A DNA stretch of 64,000 bases from contig NZ_JARHTQ010000021.1 of assembly GCF_029223525.1 (NCBI RefSeq), forward strand, positions 1-64,000, given 5' to 3'. Numbering within the stretch: the first letter of the stretch is position 1; each line of letters begins with the position of its first letter. Below the pieces are notes generated by a model. It was not told the origin of the DNA, did not search any database, and saw only the letters and a list, made by a program, of their open reading frames with translations. The stretch comes from Streptantibioticus ferralitis. Lineage in GTDB: Bacteria; Actinomycetota; Actinomycetes; Streptomycetales; Streptomycetaceae. Of the stretch, positions 1 to 8,598 are shown in pieces. Position numbers and translations under genes: made by a program.

Positions 1-81
1 GAGCCGGAAGTATTCCTCCCGCTCAGCGTGCAACTTCTTCCGCCCTTGTTCCTTCCGGCTCTCCCGGATCTTGAAGTCCAT
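1..81 (-). CDS. Putative transposase, 5' fragment (cut by the window edge)
   Basis: An open frame runs from an ATG at 81 to base 1 without a stop, 27 codons beginning MDFKIRESRKEQGRKK. An AGGGGA ribosome-binding sequence sits about seven bases upstream, so this is a real start and not a random frame. The basic, charged N-terminus fits the pre-HTH segment of IS30-type transposases, which cut and join element ends. No catalytic DDE residues are in view, so neither family nor intactness can be proved here. A regulatory protein with a basic N-terminus is the alternative. Confidence 0.45.
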   Translation of the reverse strand, partial: MDFKIRESRKEQGRKKLHAEREEYFRL

Positions 82-117
82 CGCATCCCCTGAGCTGGGG
101 TGTTGCGACGACCACTA
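1..117 (-). mobile_element. Edge of a probable IS30-family insertion sequence
   Basis: The first ~117 bases hold the 5' end of a minus-strand gene (1-81) and its upstream flank. The peptide resembles the start of actinobacterial IS30-family transposases as I remember them, and the flank GGTGTTGCGACGACCAC (about 97-113) resembles a terminal inverted repeat of that family. The other end lies outside the window, so the repeat pair and any target duplication cannot be checked. The element would lie immediately downstream of the C39-family gene that ends at 153. This is recognition from memory, not a match computed here. Confidence 0.45.
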
Positions 118-121
118 GAAC

Positions 122-144
122 GGAAGGCCGTGGGAGGGGCCTTT
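122..144. terminator. Hairpin between the IS-like gene and the C39 gene
   Basis: GAAGGCC and GGCCTTTC arms face each other across about eight bases just past the stop of the minus-strand gene at 153. It is short and has no T-run, which is usual for high-GC actinobacteria, and would serve as the 3' end of that transcript. Confidence 0.4.
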
Positions 145-152
145 CCCGTGCG

Positions 153-1523
153 TCAGCGGACACCGACGCAGGCCAGCGCTGCCCTCTGAGCAGGCATGAT
201 GCCGGTCGGCCAGTACAGGTAGGCGACTCCGCCGGAACCGCTGACCACCTGGCCTTTCGCGTTGTACCGCTTGGTGCGCAGCCAGATGTTCTCGAACTGC
301 CGTCGCTTGTACACGCGGTGGACCGCGGCGTCGTTGGGGCTTGCCGGATCGTTGGCGATCACGTCGCCGGCGGGGGTGAAGCCGATGACGCACATCAGGT
401 GCCCTGCCGTCCCGTAACCCGCGCCGTCGAGCTCCGACGCGAGGAAGGACTGTGACGTTATGACCGGGATGCCGTTCCTGATCAGCCGTTCGACGTCGTT
501 CAGCGAACGCAGCCGGGTGATCACGCTCTCCATCTCGTGGTAGGTCGCGGCGTATGCGGCGTTGAACGGCCAGTTGCCGCAGCCCTGGTACTGCCAGTCG
601 TAGGTGTACCGGGCCGCCTGGTCGACCTGGGGGTCGGCGAACGCCGGGTTGATCCAGGCGAGTTGGGCGGGTGTGGGCCTGCGCCCCCAGTACTCGATGA
701 CCATCTGCGAGGAGGTGGGGCTGCACCAGGCCTCACCGCCGTTGTTGTACTCGGGGTACTGGCCTTTGTGGATCTCCTGCGAATAGCGCGGCACCGGCAG
801 CTCGTGCCCGGCGCCCTCGCCCGGCTTCGAGGCCGGCACGGTGAAACGGTCCGGGACGGCGGAGGCCATGGCGCCGATCCGCCAGACGACCGGGGTCAGT
901 TGGGTACCGGGCTTGCGGTAGAGGGTCAGTCGCAGACGGTAGGCGGCCAGCCGCAGCCCGCCGGCCGGCTTGTCGATGGCGAAGGTGTCGGTGGAGATCC
1001 CACTCCTGCCGTCGTCCTGGCCGTCGAGCGAGGTGCGCTTGATGTCGGTGTCGCCGGACGCCCAGCGGCCCATGACGTACCACGGGGTCGCGGCGCCGTC
1101 GCTGTACGTGCCGCCCAACTCGGCCTGCAGCCAGGTCCCTTGGGGGGTGCGGGCGTTCCAGGAGGCGACCAGCTCGGTGGCGCCGAACGGGAGGGTACGG
1201 GCCGGGGAGGTCCAGGTCGCGTACTCCCAGGTGCTGGTGGTCTTGGTGTGCGGGTCGGTGTAGTCGATCGTTCCGGCGGGACGGTCCAGCACGACGCCGG
1301 GGCGGTGGCCGGACACCACCCGGGTACCGCTCCCGGCTCCGCAGCGCCAGTCGGTGTACGAGGTCCAGGAGTGGTAGTCCACGGGCGCCGCCTCGGGGCC
1401 GGGTGCGGGGGTGCCCGCCGGGTCCTCGGTACCGCGCGGCTCGGCGGACGCCCGGGTCGCGGCGGTGGCGGTGGCCGCGAGCGCGGTGGCCAGCACGGTA
1501 CGGCGCGAGGTCTGTCTCGTCAT
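153..1523 (-). CDS. Secreted C39-family peptidase-like protein (Tat signal)
   Basis: The product is 456 residues. The N-terminus carries SRRTVLA followed by an alanine-rich hydrophobic stretch ending near ASA, a typical twin-arginine export signal, so the protein is predicted to be exported folded. The N-terminal half (about 45-240) looks like a beta-rich region of unknown role. The C-terminal half carries the papain-like C39 pattern: Cys in EAWCSPTSS, His in TAGHLMCVIGF and Asn/Asp in IANDPASPND. C39 enzymes are best known for cutting bacteriocin leaders, but free-standing secreted actinobacterial members have no known substrate. The frame stays open to 2234, but the ATG at 1523 has a ribosome-binding sequence (AAGGGGG) and directly precedes the Tat signal. 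The gene is alone on this strand next to the M24 gene at 1622. Confidence 0.85.
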   Translation of the reverse strand: MTRQTSRRTVLATALAATATAATRASAEPRGTEDPAGTPAPGPEAAPVDYHSWTSYTDWRCGAGSGTRVVSGHRPGVVLDRPAGTIDYTDPHTKTTSTWEYATWTSPARTLPFGATELVASWNARTPQGTWLQAELGGTYSDGAATPWYVMGRWASGDTDIKRTSLDGQDDGRSGISTDTFAIDKPAGGLRLAAYRLRLTLYRKPGTQLTPVVWRIGAMASAVPDRFTVPASKPGEGAGHELPVPRYSQEIHKGQYPEYNNGGEAWCSPTSSQMVIEYWGRRPTPAQLAWINPAFADPQVDQAARYTYDWQYQGCGNWPFNAAYAATYHEMESVITRLRSLNDVERLIRNGIPVITSQSFLASELDGAGYGTAGHLMCVIGFTPAGDVIANDPASPNDAAVHRVYKRRQFENIWLRTKRYNAKGQVVSGSGGVAYLYWPTGIMPAQRAALACVGVR

Positions 1524-1621
1524 GGGGCGGAACCCCCTTGTCGTTGGCTCATCGGGTCGGTCCTGTCTGGCAACTGTCGTGGCGGGTATGGCGGTTCGGC
1601 CAGGCTCTGCCCCCGGCGGGA

Positions 1622-2755
1622 TCAGCCGGGCAGCACGACGAGGTCGCGGCCGGTGACGTTGAGCCGTTCGCCGCCGGGCTCGGTGACCACCACGATGTCC
1701 TCGATGCGGGCGCCGAAGCGGCCCGGCAGATAGATCCCCGGTTCGATGGAGAAGGCCATGCCGGGCTCCAGCGGCCGCTCGCTGCCCGCCACGATGTACG
1801 GCTCCTCGTGCGTTTCCAGCCCGATGCCGTGCCCCGTGCGGTGTACGAAGTGCTCGCCGTATCCGGCGGCCTCGATGATGTCCCGGCCGATCGCGTCGAG
1901 TTCCTGTGCGGTGAGCCGGGGCCGTACCGCCTCGGTCTGCGCCTGCTGGGCCCGCTGGAGCACCGCGTACAACTCCCGGAATTCCGGGTGCGGTTCGCCG
2001 ACCGCGTAGGTGCGGGTCGAGTCCGAGCAGTAGCCGTCGGCCGTGGTACCGCCGATGTCCACCACGACCGGGTCGCCGGTCCTGATGACGCGGTCGGAGA
2101 CCTCGTGGTGCGGGCTGGCGCCGTCGGGGCCCGCGGCCACGATGACGAAGTCGCAGGTGGCATGGCCCGCCTCGATGATCGCCTCGGCGATGTCCCGGGC
2201 CACCTCCCGCTCGGTGCGGCCGGGCACCAGCCACTCCCCGATCCTGCGGTGCACCCGGTCGATGGCCGCCCCCGCCCGCCGCAGCGCCGCCACCTCGGCC
2301 GGGCTCTTGCGCATCCGCAGCTCGCGCAGCACGTCACCGGCGAGGCCCTGCTCCGCGTGCGGCAGCGCCGCACGGAACGCGAGCACCTTCTCGGCCCACA
2401 TGTGGTTGTCCACCGCGATCCGCTTGCTGCCCACCGGCAGGCGGTCCGCGACCAGCGCGTACGGGTCCTCGGTCTCGGCCCAGCCGATGATCTCGATCCC
2501 CAGCCCGCCGACCGGCGACGCCTCGGCGGCGGCCTTCTCCAGCGCGGGCACGACCAGCACCGGATCGCCGTCCGCCGGGCACACCAGACAGGTCAGCCGC
2601 TCCAGCGGCAGGGCCTGATACCCGGTCAGGTAGCGCAGATCAGCGCCGGGCGAGACGAGCAGCGCGTCCAGACCGGCGTCGGCGGCGGCCTCGCAGGCCT
2701 TCGCGATGCGGTCGGCGGGGTAGAGGTCCGCGGCGGAGTCGTGGGAGTCAGTCAC
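1622..2755 (-). CDS. M24-family Xaa-Pro aminopeptidase-like protein
   Basis: The protein is 377 residues, the usual size for the PepQ/PepP-like M24 'pita-bread' metallopeptidases that remove N-terminal residues ahead of proline or cleave X-Pro dipeptides in the cytoplasm. All five expected metal ligands are visible: Asp in VVVDIGG, Asp in CSDSTRT, His in GHGIGLE, Glu in SIEPGIY and Glu in ARIEDIV. The N-terminal creatinase-like domain contains LRYLTGYQAL. I chose the GTG at 2755 (VTDSHDS); upstream codons remain open but are arginine/proline-rich in a way typical of a shadow frame. It diverges from the kinase-like gene at 2827 with a 71-base gap. It contrasts with the second M24 gene at 56583, which has lost ligands. 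Confidence 0.85.
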   Translation of the reverse strand: MTDSHDSAADLYPADRIAKACEAAADAGLDALLVSPGADLRYLTGYQALPLERLTCLVCPADGDPVLVVPALEKAAAEASPVGGLGIEIIGWAETEDPYALVADRLPVGSKRIAVDNHMWAEKVLAFRAALPHAEQGLAGDVLRELRMRKSPAEVAALRRAGAAIDRVHRRIGEWLVPGRTEREVARDIAEAIIEAGHATCDFVIVAAGPDGASPHHEVSDRVIRTGDPVVVDIGGTTADGYCSDSTRTYAVGEPHPEFRELYAVLQRAQQAQTEAVRPRLTAQELDAIGRDIIEAAGYGEHFVHRTGHGIGLETHEEPYIVAGSERPLEPGMAFSIEPGIYLPGRFGARIEDIVVVTEPGGERLNVTGRDLVVLPG

Positions 2756-2826
2756 GGACTTACCGTAATCGCCGCCCGCGCGGGGCGCATCGGGGCCCGT
2801 AGGGGACGCGCCGTAGGCTGATCGCG

Positions 2827-3429
2827 ATGGACCAACAGGATGCCCACTCCCCCGTGCTGCCGGAGCTCGCCGCCCGGCTGCGCGCGCTGCCGCCGTCCTG
2901 CGGTCCGGTGCGCGTGATCGCGGTGGACGGGCATGCGGGCTCCGGCAAGAGCACCTTCGCCGCCCGGCTGTCCGAGGCGCTGGGCGGCGCCCCCGTGGTG
3001 CATCTGGACGATCTGGCCACCCATGAGGAGCTCTTCGGGTGGACCGGACGGCTGCGGGAGCAGGTACTGGAGCCGATGGCGCGGGGCGCGGCGGCCTGCC
3101 ACGCGGTGTACGACTGGGCCGCGTCCCGTTTCGCGTCCTGCGTGGACGTGCCATGCGCCCCGGTCGTCCTGATCGAGGGAGTGGGAGCCGGGAGACGGGA
3201 GGTGCGGCCGTTTCTGGCGGGGCTGGTGTGGATGGATTTTCCGCGCGGCCGGTCCTGGGAGCGCGGTCGGCACCGGGATGGCCCGGAACTGCGTGACTTC
3301 TGGCACGGCTGGACGCGGGCCGAGGCCGAGCACTTCGCGGCCGATCCATCTCGTCCATTCGCCGATCTGCTGGTACTGCAGAGGTCGGATGGATACGAGG
3401 TACTACCGGGGCCGATGTGCCGACGCTGA
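2827..3429 (+). CDS. Uridine kinase-like P-loop protein
   Basis: A 200-residue protein with a Walker A motif GHAGSGKST at residues 35-43, followed by VVHLDDL (around 60), the position where uridine kinases and phosphoribulokinases hold a catalytic Asp. VVLIEGVGAG (around 117) fits the strand carrying the lid/sensor glutamate. This architecture suggests phosphorylation of a small nucleoside-like or sugar-like substrate from ATP in the cytoplasm. It is not close enough to Udk to name the substrate. It is transcribed divergently from the M24 peptidase gene and followed by a 478-base gene-free region. Confidence 0.75.
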   Translation: MDQQDAHSPVLPELAARLRALPPSCGPVRVIAVDGHAGSGKSTFAARLSEALGGAPVVHLDDLATHEELFGWTGRLREQVLEPMARGAAACHAVYDWAASRFASCVDVPCAPVVLIEGVGAGRREVRPFLAGLVWMDFPRGRSWERGRHRDGPELRDFWHGWTRAEAEHFAADPSRPFADLLVLQRSDGYEVLPGPMCRR

Positions 3430-3515
3430 ACGGCCTTGTTCCTTACGTTCGGTGACAGCACGCAGGCGGTGAGCTGCGACGGCGAAATGTCTGACACCAA
3501 GTGCCCGATGGCGGC

Positions 3516-3545
3516 TTGACCTGGGGGGCGTACAGGACTTACGTT
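3516..3545 (+). promoter_or_regulatory. Putative SigA-type promoter
   Basis: TTGACC at 3516-3521, an 18-base spacer and TACGTT at 3540-3545 fit the Streptomyces housekeeping consensus (TTGAC / TANNNT). Transcription would begin near 3551, only about 30 bases before the hairpin at 3581. Confidence 0.45.
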
Positions 3546-3550
3546 CTGAA

Positions 3551-3622
3551 TGCGCGGTCGGTGACCGACTGCCCCTATACACGAAGCCCCCGGTTGTTCC
3601 CCCGTGACCGGGGGCTTCGTCC
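3551..3622 (+). ncRNA. Candidate small RNA of about 70 nt
   Basis: Between the predicted start near 3551 and the end of the hairpin at 3620 lies a short segment with a small stem (CGGTC-GGT-GACCG, about 3556-3568) followed by the strong 14-bp stem. Promoter, leader and terminator-like hairpin are packed into about 110 bases with no reading frame. This is an inference from structure alone; the segment could equally be an attenuated leader of the AAA+ gene. Confidence 0.25.
3581..3620. terminator. Strong hairpin, terminator-like
   Basis: Perfect 14-bp inverted repeat: ACGAAGCCCCCGGT at 3581-3594 and its complement at 3607-3620, loop of 12 bases. It could end the kinase transcript or the small transcript predicted just upstream. 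Confidence 0.7.
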
Positions 3623-3907
3623 TGTTCCGACTTGACGGAATGCCCCTTTTGCCGGAAATGCACTCACCCTGTGTCACGGTCGGCCCAGCGCCTTTCCGGG
3701 ACGGCCGGTTCGCCATCCGGAACCTGAGAGAGCGGTGCGCCGCTCTCTCCCCCGCGCAACGTCGCAGGTACGATGCCGAAGGGGCGGCCGGCCGTCGCGC
3801 ACGGTTCGTTCCCGCGCCAACTTCCTTGGCGGGTAGGCCCGTTCGACAGCACAGTTCGACAGGACCGTTCGCAGGAGTGGCACTGGCAGGCCACGGGGGG
3901 CACGGTT

Positions 3908-5806
3908 GTGGGGGACCTGATGAACTTCGGTACTGAGCGCTCCAGCGCCCCCGCCGATCTGGCGTGGCTGCGCGCCGTCGACGCCTGCACGATGGGCGCT
4001 TACGCGCAGGCCGAGGAGGAGTTCCGGGCCGCGGTCCGACTCGATCCCGGGATGGCCGACGCCTGGCTCGGGCTGCACGCGCTGCGCGCCGACACCTCGA
4101 CCGCCCTGCTGCGGATGTACCGGCACCGGGACCGGTTCGGCGAGCAGCGCCACCGGTACCATCGCTCCCTCAACTCCTGGTACTGGCTGGGCTGGTGGGT
4201 GCAACCGGTACTGGAGTCCCCACGGGACCTGCTGCTCGCCCACGCCTCGCACTGGCTGGACGGCCGCCATGTGGCGGATCTGGACCGGGCGTTGGCGGAG
4301 TGCCCGCCGGTGGACACCGATCCGCAGGTCCGCTTTCTGCACGCCTGCCGCGCCTATCTGGTCAAGGACTGGGAGCAGTTGGTCCGGCACACCGAGCCGC
4401 TGCTCGACGATCCGGTGCTGGGCATAGAGGCGGGACTGTTCGGCGGTATGGCCCGGGTGCGGCTGGAGATGTGCGGGCAGGCGGAGCCACTGCTGGCCGC
4501 CGCGCTGATGCGCTGCCGCAGCGAGCTGCCGCAGCGCAAGGAGCTGCGCTACTGGCTGGCCCGCGCCTACGAGGGGACCGGGCGCTCGGCCGCCGCGCTG
4601 CCGCTGTACCGGGCGGTGCACCGGGTGGACCCCACCTTCATGGACACCGCCGCCCGGATGGCGGCGATCACCGAGGCCGAGGACGGTCTCGACGAGGCGC
4701 AGGATTTGGCGGCCGTGACGCTCGCGGGGCTCGGCCAGTCGGGCCCCGACGGCCTGCCGGACGGCGACCAGGGCCCGCTCCCCGACCTGGACACCGGCCG
4801 CGGCGCCGACGGCCCCCCTGCTCCGGGGGCCTCCCCCGCTCCCGCACCGGTCGACGATGACGCGGTACGGGAGAAGGCGGTACTGCCGGTGGCGCCGATT
4901 CCGCCGCAGATACCGCTGGGCACGCCCGATCCCGTACTGCTGGCCAATGCGCTGGCCGAGCTGGAGCGCATGGTCGGCCTTGAGCCGGTCAAACGGCAGG
5001 TCAAAGCGTTGTCCGCGCAGTTGCGGATGGCTCGGCTGCGGGCCGGGCAGGGGCTGCCGGTGCAGCCGCCGAAGCGGCACTTCGTCTTCTCGGGCCCGTC
5101 CGGCACCGGCAAGACCACGGTCGCCCGCATTCTCGGCCGGGTCTTCTTCGCCCTCGGGCTGCTCGGTGGCGACCATCTGGTGGAGGCCCAACGGGCCGAT
5201 CTGGTCGGCGAGTTCCTGGGGCAGACAGCGGTCAAGGCCAATGAGCTGATCGACTCCGCGCTGGGCGGCGTGCTGTTCGTCGACGAGGCCTACAGTCTGT
5301 CCAACTCCGGCTACAGCAAAGGCGACGCGTACGGCGAGGAGGCGCTGCAGGTGCTGCTGAAGCGCGCCGAGGACAACCGCGACCGCCTGGTGGTGATCCT
5401 CGCCGGGTACCCCGAGGGAATGGACCGGCTGCTCGCCGCCAATCCCGGTCTCAGCTCCCGGTTCACCACCCGGGTGGACTTCCCCAGCTACCGGCCGCTG
5501 GAGCTGACGAAGATCGGGGAGGTGCTGGCGGCCGAGGGCGGCGACCACTGGGACGAGGAGGCCCTCGACGAACTGCGCAGCATCAGCGGCCACGTCGTGG
5601 CCCAGGACTGGATCGACGAGCTGGGCAACGGCCGCTTTCTGCGCACGCTGTACGAGAAGAGCTGCGCGTACCGCGATCTACGGCTGTCGACGTACACGGG
5701 CACGCCGAATCGCGAGGACCTGTCCACGCTACGGCTTCCGGATCTGATGCAGGCCTACGGCGAGGTTCTCTCGGGGCGAGGCCCGGGCCAACAACCCCTG
5801 GACTGA
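3908..5806 (+). CDS. AAA+ ATPase, CbbX/EccA-like, with N-terminal repeat domain
   Basis: About 632 residues. The N-terminal half is helical and TPR-like (for example YAQAEEEFRAAVRLDPGMADAWLG), then comes a Pro/Ala-rich linker (about residues 285-350). The C-terminal half is a CbbX/CfxQ-type AAA+ module with Walker A FSGPSGTGKTT, Walker B GVLFVDEAYSL and a downstream sensor region (LSSRFTTRVDF). This two-part plan matches EccA, the cytosolic ATPase of type VII (ESX) secretion, but no WxG100, EccB, EccC or EccD gene is nearby, so the role is open. The GTG at 3908 is preferred because GGGGGG lies seven bases upstream; ATG at 3920 is the alternative. It may mediate ATP-driven remodelling of a partner protein. 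Confidence 0.85.
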   Translation: MGDLMNFGTERSSAPADLAWLRAVDACTMGAYAQAEEEFRAAVRLDPGMADAWLGLHALRADTSTALLRMYRHRDRFGEQRHRYHRSLNSWYWLGWWVQPVLESPRDLLLAHASHWLDGRHVADLDRALAECPPVDTDPQVRFLHACRAYLVKDWEQLVRHTEPLLDDPVLGIEAGLFGGMARVRLEMCGQAEPLLAAALMRCRSELPQRKELRYWLARAYEGTGRSAAALPLYRAVHRVDPTFMDTAARMAAITEAEDGLDEAQDLAAVTLAGLGQSGPDGLPDGDQGPLPDLDTGRGADGPPAPGASPAPAPVDDDAVREKAVLPVAPIPPQIPLGTPDPVLLANALAELERMVGLEPVKRQVKALSAQLRMARLRAGQGLPVQPPKRHFVFSGPSGTGKTTVARILGRVFFALGLLGGDHLVEAQRADLVGEFLGQTAVKANELIDSALGGVLFVDEAYSLSNSGYSKGDAYGEEALQVLLKRAEDNRDRLVVILAGYPEGMDRLLAANPGLSSRFTTRVDFPSYRPLELTKIGEVLAAEGGDHWDEEALDELRSISGHVVAQDWIDELGNGRFLRTLYEKSCAYRDLRLSTYTGTPNREDLSTLRLPDLMQAYGEVLSGRGPGQQPLD

Positions 5807-5973
5807 GGGAGTTTCAGGGGCCGCAGCCCTCTGCCCTCTGCCCCCTGGCCCCCTGGCGGAGCCGCAGACCCCCCACACCGGCTGGAGGCCAGGGGCGCGG
5901 CCCCCTGGCCTCTGATCCCTCGCGACGGCGAGCGACCACAACGGCGGTGCCGAACCCACCGCGTCCCCGGGCG

Positions 5974-7071
5974 TCAGCCCGCCATGGCGGAGGGCCGCGG
6001 GGACGGCGCCGCCTCGGGCTTGCGGGGCTCCGCAACCGCCCGGTGGGCCGGGTCGCGGACCTCGCCCACCAGCGTCTCCAGCACGTCCTCCAGCGCCACC
6101 AGCCCCAGCGTCCGGCCGCTCGCGTCGGTCACCGCAGCGAGGTGCGAGGCGGCTCGGCGCATGGCGGTGAGCGCGTCGTCCAGCGGGAGTTCGGCGCGCA
6201 GCGTCGTCATCCGACGCCACAGCCGACGCGGCACCGGCCGGTCGCCCTCGTCGGTCTCCTGGAGCTCCAATACGTCCTTGACGTGCAGGTAGCCGAGGAA
6301 GGTCCCGTCGGATCCGGCCACCGGAAAGCGCGAGTAGCCGGTGCGGACGGTGAGTTGCTCGACCTCGTGCGGGGTGACCTCGGGGCCCACCGTCACCAGT
6401 GACGACGGCTCCAGCAGGACGTCGGTGACCGGACGGGTGCCCAACTCCAGGGCGTCCTCAAGGCGTTCCAGGTCACCGGGGTCAAGCAGCCCGGCCTGTC
6501 GGGAGTCCACCAGCAGGTCGCTGAGCTGCTCGCTGGTGAAGACCGCCTCGACCTCGTCCCTCGGCTCCACCCGGAACAGCCGCAGCACCAGCCGCGCGCA
6601 CGCGCCCAGCACCACGATCACCGGACGGAACAGCCCCGCGAAGGCGACCAGTCCGGGACCCAGCCACAGCGCGGTCTTCTCCGGCGCGGCCATCGCCAGG
6701 TTCTTCGGCACCAACTCGCCGATGACGAGGTGGAAGAAGACCACCACGGCGAGCGCGATCACATAGCCGATCGGGTGAACCAGCCCGTCCGGAACGCGCA
6801 GCGCGGCGAACACCGGCTCCAGCAGCCCGGCGACGGTCGGCTCCGCCACCGCACCGAGGGTCAGCGAGCAGACGGTGACACCGAACTGCGCGGCGGCCAT
6901 CATCTGCGGCAGGTTCTCCAGGCCGTGCAGCACGGTACGGGCCCGCCGCTGGCGCTGCGCGAGCGGCTCGATCTGGCTGCGGCGCACCGAGACCATGGCG
7001 AACTCGGCGCCCACGAAGAACCCGTTGCCCAGGACCAGCAGCACGGCGAACAGCAGTTGCAGGAAGCTCAT
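5974..7071 (-). CDS. CNNM/CorC-type membrane protein (DUF21 and CBS pair)
   Basis: A 365-residue membrane protein. The first ~170 residues contain about four hydrophobic segments of the DUF21/CNNM type (FAVLLVLGNGFFVGAEFAMV; GELVPKNLAMAAPEK is the family hallmark). A CBS-domain pair follows (about 205-335). The C-terminal CorC_HlyC domain seen in the neighbour is missing; the chain ends in a Pro/Ala-rich tail. Relatives are annotated as hemolysin-like but are linked to Mg2+/Co2+ export. It overlaps the start of the upstream gene's stop by four bases (ATGA at 7068-7071), so the two are translationally coupled and may form a heteromer. Confidence 0.88.
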   Translation of the reverse strand: MSFLQLLFAVLLVLGNGFFVGAEFAMVSVRRSQIEPLAQRQRRARTVLHGLENLPQMMAAAQFGVTVCSLTLGAVAEPTVAGLLEPVFAALRVPDGLVHPIGYVIALAVVVFFHLVIGELVPKNLAMAAPEKTALWLGPGLVAFAGLFRPVIVVLGACARLVLRLFRVEPRDEVEAVFTSEQLSDLLVDSRQAGLLDPGDLERLEDALELGTRPVTDVLLEPSSLVTVGPEVTPHEVEQLTVRTGYSRFPVAGSDGTFLGYLHVKDVLELQETDEGDRPVPRRLWRRMTTLRAELPLDDALTAMRRAASHLAAVTDASGRTLGLVALEDVLETLVGEVRDPAHRAVAEPRKPEAAPSPRPSAMAG

Positions 7072-8396
7072 CGCTCGGCCTCCTGCCCACTCCCGGTGCG
7101 CACCAGGCGTATCCGCTCGGCCCGGTGGTGTACGACCACGCGCACCCGCAGCTCCCAGCCGGGCAGCCGCGCGATGTCACCGGGCCGCGGAATCCGGCCG
7201 AGCAGGTCGGCGACCAGACCGGCCAGCGTCTCGTACGGGCCGGACGGCGTGTCGAGCCCGATCCTGGCCAGTACGTCGGCACGGCAGCTGCCGTCCGCAT
7301 CCCACGCGGGATGCCCGTCCTGTGCCGGGGCCTGGGCGAGCTCCGGGGTACCGGCGCCCTCGTGGTCGTGCTCGTCGCGTACCTCGCCGACCAGCTCCTC
7401 CACGATGTCCTCCAGGGTCACCACTCCGGCGGTGCCGCCGTACTCGTCGACGACCACGGCCATCGGCTGCTCGCTGCGCAGCCGCTCCAGCAGCGGCTGC
7501 ACCGGCAGCGTCTCGGGGACCAGCAGCGGCGGTACGGCGATCCGGCCCACCGGTGTGACCGCCCGCAGCTGGGCGGGCACGGCGAGGGCGTCCTTGAGGT
7601 GGACCACACCCACGACCTCGTCGAGCCGCTCCCGGTAGACGGGGAACCGGGACAGTCCGGTGGCCCGGGTGAGGTTGAGGACATCGGCGGCGGTCGTGGT
7701 GTCGTCCAGGGCGCTCACCTTGACGCGTGCGGTCATCACCGACTGCGCGGTGAGCTCACCGAGGTTGAGGGTGCGCACGAACAGGTCGGCGGTGTCCTCC
7801 TCGATGGCCCCGGCCCGCGCCGAGTGGCGGGCCAGCGACACCAGTTCGGTGGGGGTACGGGCGGAGGCCAGTTCGTCGGCGGGCTCCACGCCCAGGGCGC
7901 GCACCAGAGAGTTGGCAGCCGAGTTGAGCACCTGGATGACGGGCTGGAAGGCCCGGGTGAAGGCGCGCTGTGGACCGGCCACCATCCGTGCCACCTGCAG
8001 CGGCCGGGAGACGGCCCAGTTCTTTGGCACCAGCTCGCCGATGACCATCTGCACGGCCGAGGCGGCGATCATGCCCACCACCACGGCCACCCCGGGCGCC
8101 ACTGCGCCGGGCAGTCCGATCGCGGTGAGTGGTCCGGTGAGCAGCCGGGCCAGCGCGGGCTCGGCGAGCATACCGACCACCAGCGAGGTGATGGTGATGC
8201 CCAGCTGGGTGCCGGAAAGTTGGAAGGAGAGCTTGCGCAGCGCCTCGACCACGCTGCGGGCCCGGCGGTCGCCGTTCGCCGCGGCCCGCTCGGCCGCCGG
8301 CCGTTCCACGGTGACCAGGCCGAATTCGGCGGCCACGAAGAAGCCGTTGGCGAGGATCAGAAGAAGTGCCGCACCGAGCAGCAGGAGGGAACTCAT
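7068..8396 (-). CDS. CNNM/CorC-type membrane protein (DUF21, CBS pair, CorC_HlyC)
   Basis: 442 residues with the complete family plan: DUF21 membrane domain (about 1-190, including GELVPKNWAVSRP), a CBS pair (about 210-345, with VVVDEYGGTAGVVTLEDIVEELVGE split between sheet and helix), and a C-terminal CorC_HlyC domain (from about 365). Probable divalent-cation transporter or regulator in the cytoplasmic membrane. First gene of a two-gene unit with the shorter paralogue at 5974. Tandem paralogues of this kind are common in actinobacteria; the experimental basis for 'hemolysin' naming is weak. Confidence 0.88.
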   Translation of the reverse strand: MSSLLLLGAALLLILANGFFVAAEFGLVTVERPAAERAAANGDRRARSVVEALRKLSFQLSGTQLGITITSLVVGMLAEPALARLLTGPLTAIGLPGAVAPGVAVVVGMIAASAVQMVIGELVPKNWAVSRPLQVARMVAGPQRAFTRAFQPVIQVLNSAANSLVRALGVEPADELASARTPTELVSLARHSARAGAIEEDTADLFVRTLNLGELTAQSVMTARVKVSALDDTTTAADVLNLTRATGLSRFPVYRERLDEVVGVVHLKDALAVPAQLRAVTPVGRIAVPPLLVPETLPVQPLLERLRSEQPMAVVVDEYGGTAGVVTLEDIVEELVGEVRDEHDHEGAGTPELAQAPAQDGHPAWDADGSCRADVLARIGLDTPSGPYETLAGLVADLLGRIPRPGDIARLPGWELRVRVVVHHRAERIRLVRTGSGQEAER

Positions 8397-8598
8397 GCCG
8401 CCACCGCCACGCGTGAAGCGTTCAGGGCAGGGGCGGCGCAGGTACTACAGGACGGTTCGTCCATCGCCGTGAAAGTGTCACTCCTCGGATTGTTCCGGTC
8501 TCCCCGCGGCGTAGCGGGGTGGGCGCACATGCGCCATCCACCTCAAGAATAGTCAAGTGGTGGCCTCCACGGGGAGGCCTGCCCGCGCCACCAGGCCG

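Larger units (their letters stand above)
3430..3907. other. 478-base intergenic region
   Basis: No supported protein gene lies here. It holds a SigA-like promoter (3516-3545), a very strong hairpin (3581-3620), and the upstream region of the AAA+ gene. The small frames here (for example 3604-3936) have no plausible ribosome-binding site or recognisable product. Confidence 0.6.

Noticed and set aside
1524-2234. N-terminal extension of the C39-family protein
   Set aside because: The Tat signal and ribosome-binding site fix the start at 1523; upstream residues are the M24 gene in another frame.
3430-3600. tRNA-like fold upstream of the AAA+ gene
   Set aside because: No T-loop GGTTCGAATC-type sequence or acceptor pairing; stems fit a terminator better.
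3674-5593. 639-codon minus-strand frame opposite the AAA+ gene
   Set aside because: Antisense shadow in GC-rich DNA; no ribosome-binding site and no recognisable product.
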